Position numbers and translations under genes: made by a program. A DNA stretch of 5,540 nucleotides from Polynucleobacter meluiroseus (lineage in GTDB: Bacteria; Pseudomonadota; Gammaproteobacteria; Burkholderiales; Burkholderiaceae), in contig CALQED020000100.1 in assembly GCA_943329505.2 (NCBI GenBank), positions 1 through 5,540 on the forward strand, written 5' to 3'. How positions within the stretch are numbered: the stretch's first letter is position 1; every line of letters starts with the position of its first letter. Below the pieces are notes generated by a model, which did not search any database, was not told the origin of the DNA, and saw only the letters and a list, made by a program, of their open reading frames with translations. Below, piece after piece: positions 1-5,540 of the stretch.

Positions 1-597
1 TCCATTGCCTTTTTGTTGATTGATCCAAGGACCTTTTTCATACAACACTTTTTCAGGCACATCCGCAAATGAGTGTGTTTGCATTTGTTGCTGAACGTAG
101 GTAGCAGAATCCCAAGAGGTGTTTGGAGGAATTCCATAGTACTGATCAAAACCATGCGCGCCTGGCAGACTTTTGGGATCGGCACCGAGGTGCCACTTAC
201 CAAAAATAGCCGTTGCATAACCTGCATCTTTAAATAATTGCCCCATAGTGTAAGCCTTACCAGGTAAGGTGTTGGGCGTGCCTGGCTCACTAACGAGTGA
301 TAGACCACTTCGAATAGAGTACTGTCCTGTCATCAACGCAGCGCGCGATGGTGTGCATCCAGGCTCTACTAGATATTGGGTAAGGCGAAGCGAATTTTTA
401 GATAATTCATCTGTGCGTGGTGTAGGTGCGCCACGTAGCTCGCCGCCGCCATAAGGGCCCATATCACCATAGCCAACGTTATCGGCCAGAATGAAAACAA
501 CGTTGGGCTTTTTTTGAGCGGGAGTAGTCTGCGCAAATACGGTAGGTGCGGCCATTGAAATGGATAAGAGCCCAATTAGCATTCTTTTAAAAAACAT
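1..597 (-). CDS. Exported Cys-type sulfatase, 5' part only (cut by window edge)
   Basis: This is the first 199 codons of a sulfatase whose frame stays open to the window edge. Type I sulfatases hydrolyse sulfate esters using a formylglycine made from an active-site Cys. The protein has an N-terminal signal peptide with a basic start (MFFKR), a hydrophobic stretch and a likely cut after VFA (residue 22), so it should act in the periplasm or outside. Visible motifs are LADNVGYGD at 37-45 (metal site, with Asn40 where Asp is usual), CTPSRAALMTG at 81-91 (Cys81 becomes formylglycine, Arg85 pairs with it) and GKWHLG at 133-138. The C-terminal half, including the second metal site, lies outside the window. 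The ATG at 595-597 has AAAGGA six bases upstream. The gene follows the upstream sulfatase by 32 bases and is probably co-transcribed with it. The two resemble each other around the motifs but differ elsewhere, so they look like old paralogues. The substrate cannot be told. Confidence 0.93.
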   Translation of the reverse strand, partial: MFFKRMLIGLLSISMAAPTVFAQTTPAQKKPNVVFILADNVGYGDMGPYGGGELRGAPTPRTDELSKNSLRLTQYLVEPGCTPSRAALMTGQYSIRSGLSLVSEPGTPNTLPGKAYTMGQLFKDAGYATAIFGKWHLGADPKSLPGAHGFDQYYGIPPNTSWDSATYVQQQMQTHSFADVPEKVLYEKGPWINQQKGNG

Positions 598-612
598 TTC
601 AATTCCTTTGAT

Positions 613-629
613 GTAGTTAATACAACTAC
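613..629. repeat. Inverted repeat between the two sulfatase genes
   Basis: GTAGTT (613-618) and AACTAC (624-629) form a perfect 6-bp stem around the 5-base loop AATAC. It starts directly after the stop codon of the first sulfatase and ends just before the Shine-Dalgarno sequence of the second. No T-run follows, so it is not a standard terminator. It could be an RNA hairpin that affects mRNA stability or translation of the second gene, or a chance palindrome. Its core resembles the hairpin at 2189-2207. Confidence 0.45.
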
Positions 630-2108
630 TTATTTATTCGAATAACCTTTGAAATCTTCGCCAACCTTGATATTGGGATATTTTTTTATGCTTGCTTCAT
701 AGCCGTCAAGCCATTTAAAGTTCTGAGCGTAAACCCAACCCAAGGTCAAATCCGTATACATGAGATTGTTATCTTCATGAGGATCGCTACTTAAGTCATA
801 AATCATCGGAATCTGTGCTGTCACAAAAGGCTGTTGTATCGATACGGGAGACTGCGCATACCTATAGATAGTTTTATAGATCTTCCATTTAATCGACATT
901 AACTCACCATCAATACCAAAGAATGGATAATATTCACGACCAGTTTTTTTGCTCTTACCGAACATGAAATTTGAGGCATCAATACCATCGATCGGTCGAT
1001 CCTTAGGAACTAAATTGGATGAGCCAACCATTCCAGCGATTGTTGGCATCCAGTCAACGGCAGCAAACATCTCCTCGGTAACAACGCCTGAGGGAACTTT
1101 TCCTGGCCAACGAATCATTGCAGGAACTCTCATACTCCCCTCAAATGGAGTATTGAAAAAATCACCACGAAATGGTCCATTCGTTGCCCCACCAATTTGA
1201 GGGCTTGCACCGCCTCCAGCATTATCACTACTGAAAATAAAGATCGTATTGTCTTCTACGCCGGCCTCTTTAACAGCATCCATGACTTGGCCCACGCGGT
1301 AGTCCATCTCGGCAATTAAGTCTGCAAAGACACCTCCACGAGCTTTTGACTTTAAGGAAAAGTTTGGATTTGGCATGGGTGGCTCATGCATTTCTGAGTA
1401 ACCCACATAAACAAAGAAAGGTTTATCCGCTGCTGCATTTTTCTTGATGTATTCAACGGTCTTAGGAATGATGTATTTCTCATCAATGATTGGACGGATC
1501 TTTAGGTCAAGCGGCATCACTGGTTTAGATTTTTGCCCCTTCTTACCTTCCCAAACCATTGGCACAGGAAGGCCGCTCTCTTTAAATAACGGCCACTGTG
1601 TATAGCCCGCCTCAAACCAAGTATTTTGGATGCCCCACCATTCATCAAAACCTTGATCATTAGGAAGACGTCCTTGAGTATCTCCAAGATGCCATTTGCC
1701 ATATAAAGCAGTGGCATAACCAGAGTCAGAAAGTAGCTTAGCAATGGTGTATTCCCATGGTGCCATTCCTGCTTTTCCTTGGCCTGGCCAAGGAACTGAA
1801 GTAGTTCCTGATCGAACGGGATGACGACCCGTCATGATGGCAGAGCGTGATGGTGTGCACTGGGCTTCTACATTGTAGTTATTAAAACGAATGCCTTGAC
1901 TGGCTAACTTATCAATATTTGGAGTGGGTACTGTTCCACCATATACCCCAAATGATCCCCAGCCTGTGTTATCAACCAAGAAGTAAACAATGTTTGGCTT
2001 CTTTTGAGTAGGAGCTGAGGCAACCTGAGCAATAGAGTGAGTTGTAGAACTGAGAAAAATTGCCAGGGTTAAGCCAGCGATGAACCGCCTCAATATGCCA
2101 ATTTTCAT
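630..2108 (-). CDS. Exported Cys-type sulfatase (arylsulfatase family)
   Basis: A complete 492-residue type I sulfatase, predicted to hydrolyse sulfate esters in the periplasm or outside and so release sulfate. Residues 1-27 form a signal peptide (basic MKIGILRR, hydrophobic core, cut after SIA). The core motif CTPSRSAIMTGR at 84-95 gives Cys84 as the formylglycine precursor and Arg88 as its partner. Other expected active-site residues are Asp46-Asn47 in LVDNTGW, Lys138 and His140 in GKWHLG, His241 in SEMHEPP and Asp295-Asn296 in SSDNAGG. Near the C-terminal part, EGSMRVPAMIRWPG (323-336) is a typical sulfatase stretch. Asn47 replaces the usual second Asp of the metal site, and the Lys that precedes the EGG/EGS segment in human arylsulfatase A is not evident. 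The ATG has a strong Shine-Dalgarno (TAGGAGT core at about 2114-2120, six-base gap). A formylglycine-generating enzyme is required but none is in the window. The substrate is unknown; the generic name arylsulfatase is a family label. Confidence 0.95.
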   Translation of the reverse strand: MKIGILRRFIAGLTLAIFLSSTTHSIAQVASAPTQKKPNIVYFLVDNTGWGSFGVYGGTVPTPNIDKLASQGIRFNNYNVEAQCTPSRSAIMTGRHPVRSGTTSVPWPGQGKAGMAPWEYTIAKLLSDSGYATALYGKWHLGDTQGRLPNDQGFDEWWGIQNTWFEAGYTQWPLFKESGLPVPMVWEGKKGQKSKPVMPLDLKIRPIIDEKYIIPKTVEYIKKNAAADKPFFVYVGYSEMHEPPMPNPNFSLKSKARGGVFADLIAEMDYRVGQVMDAVKEAGVEDNTIFIFSSDNAGGGASPQIGGATNGPFRGDFFNTPFEGSMRVPAMIRWPGKVPSGVVTEEMFAAVDWMPTIAGMVGSSNLVPKDRPIDGIDASNFMFGKSKKTGREYYPFFGIDGELMSIKWKIYKTIYRYAQSPVSIQQPFVTAQIPMIYDLSSDPHEDNNLMYTDLTLGWVYAQNFKWLDGYEASIKKYPNIKVGEDFKGYSNK

Positions 2109-2166
2109 TTATTACTCCTAAGGATTAATAGTGAAATTTAACACGGAATGTATGGCAAATAATTGC

Positions 2167-2185
2167 TCTAGATCACCTATCTAGA
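2167..2185. repeat. Inverted repeat TCTAGA-n7-TCTAGA
   Basis: TCTAGA at 2167-2172 is repeated at 2180-2185 with seven bases between. Because TCTAGA is itself a palindrome, the pair is both a direct and an inverted repeat. It could be an operator for a dimeric regulator of the downstream sulfatase genes or a weak RNA hairpin. It lies 59 bases upstream of the sulfatase start codon, a sensible place for a regulator site, but no regulator is identified. Confidence 0.4.
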
Positions 2186-2188
2186 ACT

Positions 2189-2207
2189 TGGTAGTAATAG
2201 ACTACCA
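2189..2207. repeat. Inverted repeat / small hairpin downstream of dnaB
   Basis: TGGTAGT (2189-2195) and ACTACCA (2201-2207) form a perfect 7-bp stem around the 5-base loop AATAG. It lies 38 bases past the dnaB stop codon. No T-run follows on the minus strand, so it is not a canonical terminator; it could protect the 3' end of the dnaB mRNA or be a DNA site. The GTAGT...ACTAC core is shared with the hairpin at 613-629. Confidence 0.45.
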
Positions 2208-2245
2208 TTGATGGTTTACAGCAGATTTTAGCTATTGATTGCGCT

Positions 2246-4741
2246 TTAAAACGGCTCGTAACCGCCAGATGAATAAGCAACAGTCCCTAAGGCCAAGTTA
2301 TCAAACTTGGTATATGGTCCTTGCCAACTTAATCTGACTGTGCCAATAGGACCGTTACGCTGTTTACCAATGATAATCTCAGCCATACCTTTGTCGGTTG
2401 TGGTGTCAGGGTGATAAACCTCATCGCGGTAAATAAACATAATCAAGTCTGCGTCTTGCTCAATCGCTCCCGATTCGCGCAGATCTGACATGATGGGGCG
2501 CTTATTAGGTCTTTGCTCAAGGCCACGATTTAACTGAGAAAGTGCAACTACTGGACACTGCAATTCTTTAGCGAGTGATTTGAGTGAGCGGGAGATTTCT
2601 GAAATCTCAGTGGCGCGGTTTTCGGAACCAGAACCACTCATCAGTTGCAAGTAATCGATCACTACCAAACCTAGCGTGCCACCAAAGTTTCTAGCAATCC
2701 GTCGTGCTCTTGCACGTAATTCAAGACTAGATAAGGAGCCAGTCTCATCGATCAAAATTTGGGTATTACTTAAACGCGCAATGGCATCGGTGACGCGCGG
2801 CCACTCATCATCTTGCAATTTACCAGTCCGCATACGACTTTGATCAACGCGCCCTACTGATCCCAACAAACGAGAGGCTAACTGCTCACCCGACATCTCC
2901 ATTGAGAAAATTACTACTGGTAAGCCTTCAGCTAGAGCAACATTCTCTGCAATATTGAGTGCGAACGCAGTGTTATGAGTCACCACGTAATCATTAGTTA
3001 CATAGGTTCTGTCTGGGTGACTAACGGAGATGCATTGCGCCTCAGAAACTCTCGATGGATCAATACTCTTAAATGTGAGTCTGCGTTGGCGATCCCAGCT
3101 TGTTCTGAGTCTTTCTTTCTTCTCAGGCAAAGTAAAGGCCTGAAAACCAGGACCAAAGCTCATATTCAGAACATAAGCTAAGCGACCCTGCTTCTTTTCG
3201 CCCCGATAGGTGTAACTCGACTGTTTTTTCGCTATTGAGCAAAAACCACCCAATGATCTAGCCAGGGATGCAACATCCTCAGATAACTGTTTACTAGCTG
3301 TGCAAAAACGAATAGAGCCCCACTTCTCAATCCAGCCATCGGTGTCCATCAAGCCCTGGAATAGCGCAAGACGAGAAGCCTTATTGGCCTCAAGATAGGT
3401 AGCAGGAATGTATTTATCAAAACTTCTGCAGCCCAGAACACCCAAATCTTTTAATGCAGCTCTGAAATAATTAGCGGGCACTGCCTGACGTTGGCCATTG
3501 GCAGAAATTCTGGCTTTAGAGACCAATCTCCAGTCATATGCGTTAGCATGAACCAATTCCATCTCATAGCCAGCAAGCGCATTCATGCGCTCTACAAGCT
3601 CAGGAGATTTAGTGGAAAACAAGACGCTGCCATGAGATAAGGCTAAAGTGCCATCACCTAATAAGGCGCCAAAGACCCATGGATTAATCGGTAATGTATT
3701 TGAATGTCCGAAATCCCCAGAGACGGGATCAATCCACAGACGATTTTTGTAACGAGCACAAGAGAGCATTTCAATTAAACGCGCAGTACTAATGACTTTA
3801 GCTGAATCCCAATCACGGTACATTACGCGCCAGAGGTGCTCATCACAGCACTCAGCTTCACGACCATCAGAGAAGGTGACTTTGTATATCTGCTTAATGC
3901 CTTGTGGGTAAATACCAGTGACCATGGAGAACTGGCCATCGACAGAAGCAAGGCGATCACCGAAACGTAAATCACCCATTAGCTTCCAACCATCAACCGT
4001 TTTCACTTTTGCGTCCATGGGCTGTGCTTTACCCATAGAAGGTCTTCCAGCCACAATCACTAAGTCGCCTTTTTGAAGGCCGCTCGTTTGTTTATCTAAA
4101 TCAATAAATCCCGTTGCGATACCTGTGATGTCGCTACCGCCTTGGCGGTTATAGAGCTCATCAATTCTGGCAACTACTGAACGTAGTAATGGCTCAATTT
4201 CTAGGTAATCCGCTTTACGACTACCTTCTTCACCAATTTGTAAGATGCGAGACTCGGCCTCGTCCAACAGCGTTCTCACTGTGCGACCCTCCGGCACAAA
4301 TGCGGAGTTCACAATACTGTCTGATACTTCAATTAGGCGACGCAAAATACTACGATCGCGAACAATGTCGGCATAGCCTTTAATGTTTGCAGCGCTTGGA
4401 GTGTTTTGCGCTAAAGAATTGAGGTAATCAATGCTGACCAAATCACCGCCCTGCTCAGATTTAATTGCATCATGAACAGTAATCACATCCGCGGGATGGT
4501 TGTCGCCAACTAAACGTGCAATGACTTTATAGATCAATGCATGTTCAGGACGATAGAAATCTTTGTCGTTTAGGACTCCGCCAAGGTTATCCCAAGAGGA
4601 GTTATCGATCAGTAGACCGCCGAGCAAAGATTGCTCGGCTTCTACAGAATGTGGTGGAACCTTTAAGGCCTGCAGGACTGCATCCCCTGACCCCGCCATG
4701 CCAGGATTCAGCGTAACGGAACGTGAACGGGATTCAGCCAT
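2246..4741 (-). CDS. dnaB: Replicative DNA helicase DnaB, interrupted by an in-frame intein
   Basis: DnaB is the hexameric 5'-3' helicase that unwinds DNA at the replication fork and recruits primase. The 831-residue precursor consists of a 479-residue helicase (E. coli DnaB has 471) plus a 352-residue intein at 239-590. Residues 1-26 are a variable tail. The N-terminal domain runs from about VPPHSVEAEQSLLGGLL (28-44) to about 135. The RecA-like motor starts near 207. Walker A is split: GRPSMGK (232-238) joins Thr591 after splicing. Further motor motifs are FSMEMS (612-617, catalytic Glu615), the Walker B strand LVVIDYLQL (692-700, Asp696), the conserved block SDLRESGAIEQDADLI (752-767) and GKQRNG (792-797, the basic finger residues Lys793 and Arg795). 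All motor motifs look intact, so the spliced protein should work. The gene follows rplI by 35 bases, the usual betaproteobacterial order. An alternative start at Met15 (ATG at 4697-4699) would remove only the non-conserved tail. Confidence 0.97.
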   Translation of the reverse strand: MAESRSRSVTLNPGMAGSGDAVLQALKVPPHSVEAEQSLLGGLLIDNSSWDNLGGVLNDKDFYRPEHALIYKVIARLVGDNHPADVITVHDAIKSEQGGDLVSIDYLNSLAQNTPSAANIKGYADIVRDRSILRRLIEVSDSIVNSAFVPEGRTVRTLLDEAESRILQIGEEGSRKADYLEIEPLLRSVVARIDELYNRQGGSDITGIATGFIDLDKQTSGLQKGDLVIVAGRPSMGKAQPMDAKVKTVDGWKLMGDLRFGDRLASVDGQFSMVTGIYPQGIKQIYKVTFSDGREAECCDEHLWRVMYRDWDSAKVISTARLIEMLSCARYKNRLWIDPVSGDFGHSNTLPINPWVFGALLGDGTLALSHGSVLFSTKSPELVERMNALAGYEMELVHANAYDWRLVSKARISANGQRQAVPANYFRAALKDLGVLGCRSFDKYIPATYLEANKASRLALFQGLMDTDGWIEKWGSIRFCTASKQLSEDVASLARSLGGFCSIAKKQSSYTYRGEKKQGRLAYVLNMSFGPGFQAFTLPEKKERLRTSWDRQRRLTFKSIDPSRVSEAQCISVSHPDRTYVTNDYVVTHNTAFALNIAENVALAEGLPVVIFSMEMSGEQLASRLLGSVGRVDQSRMRTGKLQDDEWPRVTDAIARLSNTQILIDETGSLSSLELRARARRIARNFGGTLGLVVIDYLQLMSGSGSENRATEISEISRSLKSLAKELQCPVVALSQLNRGLEQRPNKRPIMSDLRESGAIEQDADLIMFIYRDEVYHPDTTTDKGMAEIIIGKQRNGPIGTVRLSWQGPYTKFDNLALGTVAYSSGGYEPF
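2972..4027 (-). mobile_element. Class 3 intein with homing endonuclease in the DnaB P-loop
   Basis: A 352-residue self-splicing protein element, precursor residues Ala239 to Asn590, inserted between Lys238 and Thr591 of Walker A. The boundary is clear because removing it restores GRPSMGK-TAFALNIAENV. The splicing (Hint) domain is split in two, about 239-349 and 550-590. Block B is GREAECCDEHLW (293-304), with His302 at B:10 and Trp304 at B:12. Block F holds AQCISV (568-573), with Cys570 at F:4 in place of the usual Asp. Block G is VVTHN (586-590), with Thr588 at G:5, His589 and the terminal Asn590; the +1 residue is Thr591. The first residue is Ala, so the classical N-terminal nucleophile is absent. 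Trp B:12, Cys F:4 and Thr G:5 together define class 3 inteins, in which the block F Cys attacks the N-terminal junction, the N-extein passes to the +1 residue, and Asn cyclisation frees the intein. DnaB P-loop class 3 inteins are known in phages and bacteria, so the type has precedents. Splicing itself is inferred. Confidence 0.95.
3152..3694 (-). other. LAGLIDADG homing endonuclease domain inside the intein
   Basis: Roughly residues 350-530 of the DnaB precursor form the endonuclease that lets the intein copy itself into empty dnaB alleles by cutting the uninterrupted site. Both signature helices are present: PWVFGALLGDG (354-364, acidic Asp363) and LFQGLMDTDGW (460-470, acidic Asp468). Between them, KYIPATYL (443-450) matches block D, and a helix with SEDVASLARSLGG (487-499) after the second motif matches block H. 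Both catalytic acids are retained and there is no stop or frameshift, so the nuclease may be active. Domain limits are approximate. Confidence 0.85.
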
Positions 4742-4755
4742 GAGGCTAGCGAGGT

Positions 4756-4759
4756 TCCT
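4756..4759 (-). promoter_or_regulatory. Weak Shine-Dalgarno for dnaB
   Basis: AGGA on the minus strand is the only purine match in the 35-base rplI-dnaB gap, and it lies 14 bases from the ATG, which is long. This suggests modest initiation of dnaB compared with the well-placed sites of rpsR and rplI, fitting the lower need for helicase than for ribosomal proteins. Coupling to rplI translation is possible. Confidence 0.45.
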
Positions 4760-4776
4760 AAAACCGAATACTTAAA

Positions 4777-5229
4777 TTAAGCTTGCTCGCCAACGACACG
4801 AATCGTGATATCGGCCACTACATCGGTATGTACGGCAACCGCTACAGGGTGATCACCAACCATCTTCAATGGGCCAGTAGGCATACGAATCGACGCTTTC
4901 TCAATCGTAAAACCTTTAGCTTTCAACGCATCAGCAATGTCATGGTTAGTAACGGAACCAAACAAACGACCGTCAACACCAGCTTTTTGACCGATTTCAA
5001 GAATCAAGTCTTTCAGCTTTGTGCCAACTGCTTGTGCAGCAGCCAATTTCTCAGCAGCCAATTTTTCCAATTCAGCACGACGGGTTGCAAAATCAGCAAT
5101 CGCTGCATCAGTTGCACGACGGGCTTTACGTTGTGGGATGAGGAAGTTACGAGCGAAACCGTCTTTAACGCGAACGACGTCACCGAGGTTGCCCAAGTTT
5201 GTTACTTTTTCTAAAAGAATAATTTGCAT
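4777..5229 (-). CDS. rplI: 50S ribosomal protein bL9
   Basis: bL9 binds 23S rRNA near the base of the L1 stalk and supports reading-frame maintenance. The 150-residue protein matches the usual length (149 in E. coli). The N-terminal domain [19 protein letters not shown] followed by [13 protein letters not shown] is the family signature. A charged connecting helix rich in Ala, Glu and Lys (about 46-75) leads to the C-terminal domain with [13 protein letters not shown] (about 83-95). The start chosen is the ATG at 5227-5229, preceded by GGGAG six bases upstream. An in-frame ATG 63 bases further upstream (5290-5292) would overlap rpsR and add 21 residues foreign to the family. It lies 13 bases after rpsR and 35 bases before dnaB, so it is part of one operon. 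Confidence 0.98.
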   Translation of the reverse strand: MQIILLEKVTNLGNLGDVVRVKDGFARNFLIPQRKARRATDAAIADFATRRAELEKLAAEKLAAAQAVGTKLKDLILEIGQKAGVDGRLFGSVTNHDIADALKAKGFTIEKASIRMPTGPLKMVGDHPVAVAVHTDVVADITIRVVGEQA

Positions 5230-5235
5230 TGAGGG

Positions 5236-5240
5236 CTCCC
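5236..5240 (-). promoter_or_regulatory. Shine-Dalgarno deciding the rplI start
   Basis: GGGAG on the minus strand lies six bases before the ATG at 5227-5229, within the 13-base rpsR-rplI gap. It supports the conserved MQIILLEKV start over the longer reading frame that overlaps rpsR. Confidence 0.8.
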
Positions 5241-5242
5241 AA

Positions 5243-5515
5243 TTATTTTCTATGTTGATCGGAGAATGGCAATAAAGCCAAGAAACGAGCACGCTTGATA
5301 GCAGTGTCTAACTGACGCTGATATTTTGCTTTTGTGCCTGTCAAACGAGCAGGAGTAATCTTGGCGTTTTCGCCAATGAAGTCCTTCAATGTATCTACAT
5401 CTTTGTAGTCAATCTGTTCTACGCCAGCAACAGTGAAACGGCAATAACGCTTACGCTTGAACAATGGGTTCTGAGCGGGTTTCTTTTTGAAATCGGGTTT
5501 CTTTCCAAACGCCAT
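5243..5515 (-). CDS. rpsR: 30S ribosomal protein bS18
   Basis: bS18 is a small-subunit protein of the platform, where it pairs with bS6 and contacts 16S rRNA. The 90-residue protein has the family core: KRKRYCRFT (20-28), [13 protein letters not shown] (35-47), then [17 protein letters not shown] (53-69) and [17 protein letters not shown] at the end. It is longer than E. coli bS18 (75 residues) because of a Lys-rich N-terminal extension ([13 protein letters not shown]...), as in other betaproteobacteria. The ATG has AGAGGA (5523-5528) seven bases upstream. The next gene, rplI, starts 13 bases after its stop. Confidence 0.98.
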   Translation of the reverse strand: MAFGKKPDFKKKPAQNPLFKRKRYCRFTVAGVEQIDYKDVDTLKDFIGENAKITPARLTGTKAKYQRQLDTAIKRARFLALLPFSDQHRK

Positions 5516-5528
5516 GATGATTTCCTCT

Positions 5529-5540
5529 TTAATTTTTCAA
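5529..5540 (-). CDS. Possible last codons of priB (edge fragment)
   Basis: One minus-strand frame at the window edge reads Leu-Lys-Asn-stop, ending 13 bases before rpsR, the same spacing as rpsR-rplI. In betaproteobacteria the gene directly before rpsR is usually priB, the primosomal single-strand DNA-binding protein. Three codons cannot identify a gene, and another frame here also meets a stop (TGA at 5537-5539), so this rests on expected gene order only. Confidence 0.25.
   Translation of the reverse strand: MKN

Larger units (their letters stand above)
2109..2245. other. Intergenic region between dnaB and the sulfatases
   Basis: These 137 AT-rich bases separate the dnaB stop from the sulfatase start. 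They hold two adjacent inverted repeats (2167-2185 and 2189-2207) and the sulfatase Shine-Dalgarno. I see no GC-rich hairpin followed by a T-run on the minus strand, so no convincing intrinsic terminator for the dnaB operon. I also see no promoter with both good boxes at proper spacing. Whether the sulfatases have their own promoter or are read through from dnaB cannot be decided from sequence. Confidence 0.6.

Noticed and set aside
269..454. Plus-strand frame opposite the partial sulfatase, and a minus-strand out-of-frame one at 369-575
   Set aside because: Both are shadows of the sulfatase frame, which carries the CTPSR motif and continues to the window edge.
949..1200. Short frames within the complete sulfatase (plus strand here, minus strand at 1517-1744)
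   Set aside because: They lie in other frames of a full-length gene with all family motifs and show no domain of their own.
2109..2160. Promoter for the sulfatases, with TTGCCA (2152-2157, minus strand) as a -35 box
   Set aside because: No good -10 box lies at 16-18 bases; the nearest candidates are poor or too far, so it is not listed as a feature.
2189..2207. Intrinsic terminator of the dnaB operon
   Set aside because: The stem is short and AT-containing, and no T-run follows it on the minus strand.
2972..4027. Ala at the first intein position read as a dead, degenerate intein
   Set aside because: The Trp-Cys-Thr set, the His-Asn end and the Thr +1 residue are all in place, which is the class 3 solution to a missing first nucleophile. 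An essential helicase also could not tolerate an unspliced P-loop.
2972..4027. Class 2 (KlbA-like) intein, which also begins with Ala
   Set aside because: Class 2 inteins use a direct attack by the +1 Cys. Here +1 is Thr, and block F has Cys with Trp B:12, fitting class 3.
4783..5214. 143-codon plus-strand reading frame opposite rplI
   Set aside because: It lies fully antisense to a clear ribosomal protein gene, has no recognisable domain and a composition typical of a shadow frame.
5230..5292. Longer rplI start giving 21 extra residues
   Set aside because: It overlaps rpsR, the added residues are foreign to bL9, and the internal ATG has a well-placed GGGAG and the conserved MQIILLEKV start.

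Overview
The window looks like chromosome of a betaproteobacterium. Polynucleobacter or a close relative in Burkholderiales is the best guess, from protein style, a moderate-looking GC content and the gene order; no search was run. All genes lie on the minus strand, so transcription runs from the high-coordinate end to the low-coordinate end.

The right part (about 4740-5540) is the end of the conserved rpsF-priB-rpsR-rplI-dnaB cluster. rpsR (ribosomal protein bS18) and rplI (bL9) are tightly spaced, and the last three codons of a gene that could be priB may lie at the edge. The centre (2246-4741) is dnaB, the replicative helicase. Its frame is open but 352 codons longer than the helicase needs. 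The extra segment (2972-4027) is an in-frame intein inserted inside the Walker A loop, between the Lys and the Thr of GRPSMGK|T. It carries a two-motif LAGLIDADG homing endonuclease. It begins with Ala rather than Cys or Ser, and has Trp at block B:12, Cys at block F:4 and Thr at block G:5. This is the full signature of a class 3 intein, which splices from an internal block F cysteine. It is the most interesting element here: DnaB cannot bind ATP properly until the intein leaves.

The left part (1-2108) holds two tandem exported sulfatases of the formylglycine (Cys) type: a complete 492-residue one and the first 199 residues of a second that runs off the window. Both have signal peptides and the C-T-P-S-R core, and both have Asn where classical arylsulfatases have the second Asp of the N-terminal metal-binding pair. 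Together they probably release sulfate from periplasmic or external sulfate esters.

The 137-base gap between dnaB and the sulfatases has two small inverted repeats in tandem but no U-tract terminator. A hairpin with a near-identical core recurs in the 32-base gap between the two sulfatases.
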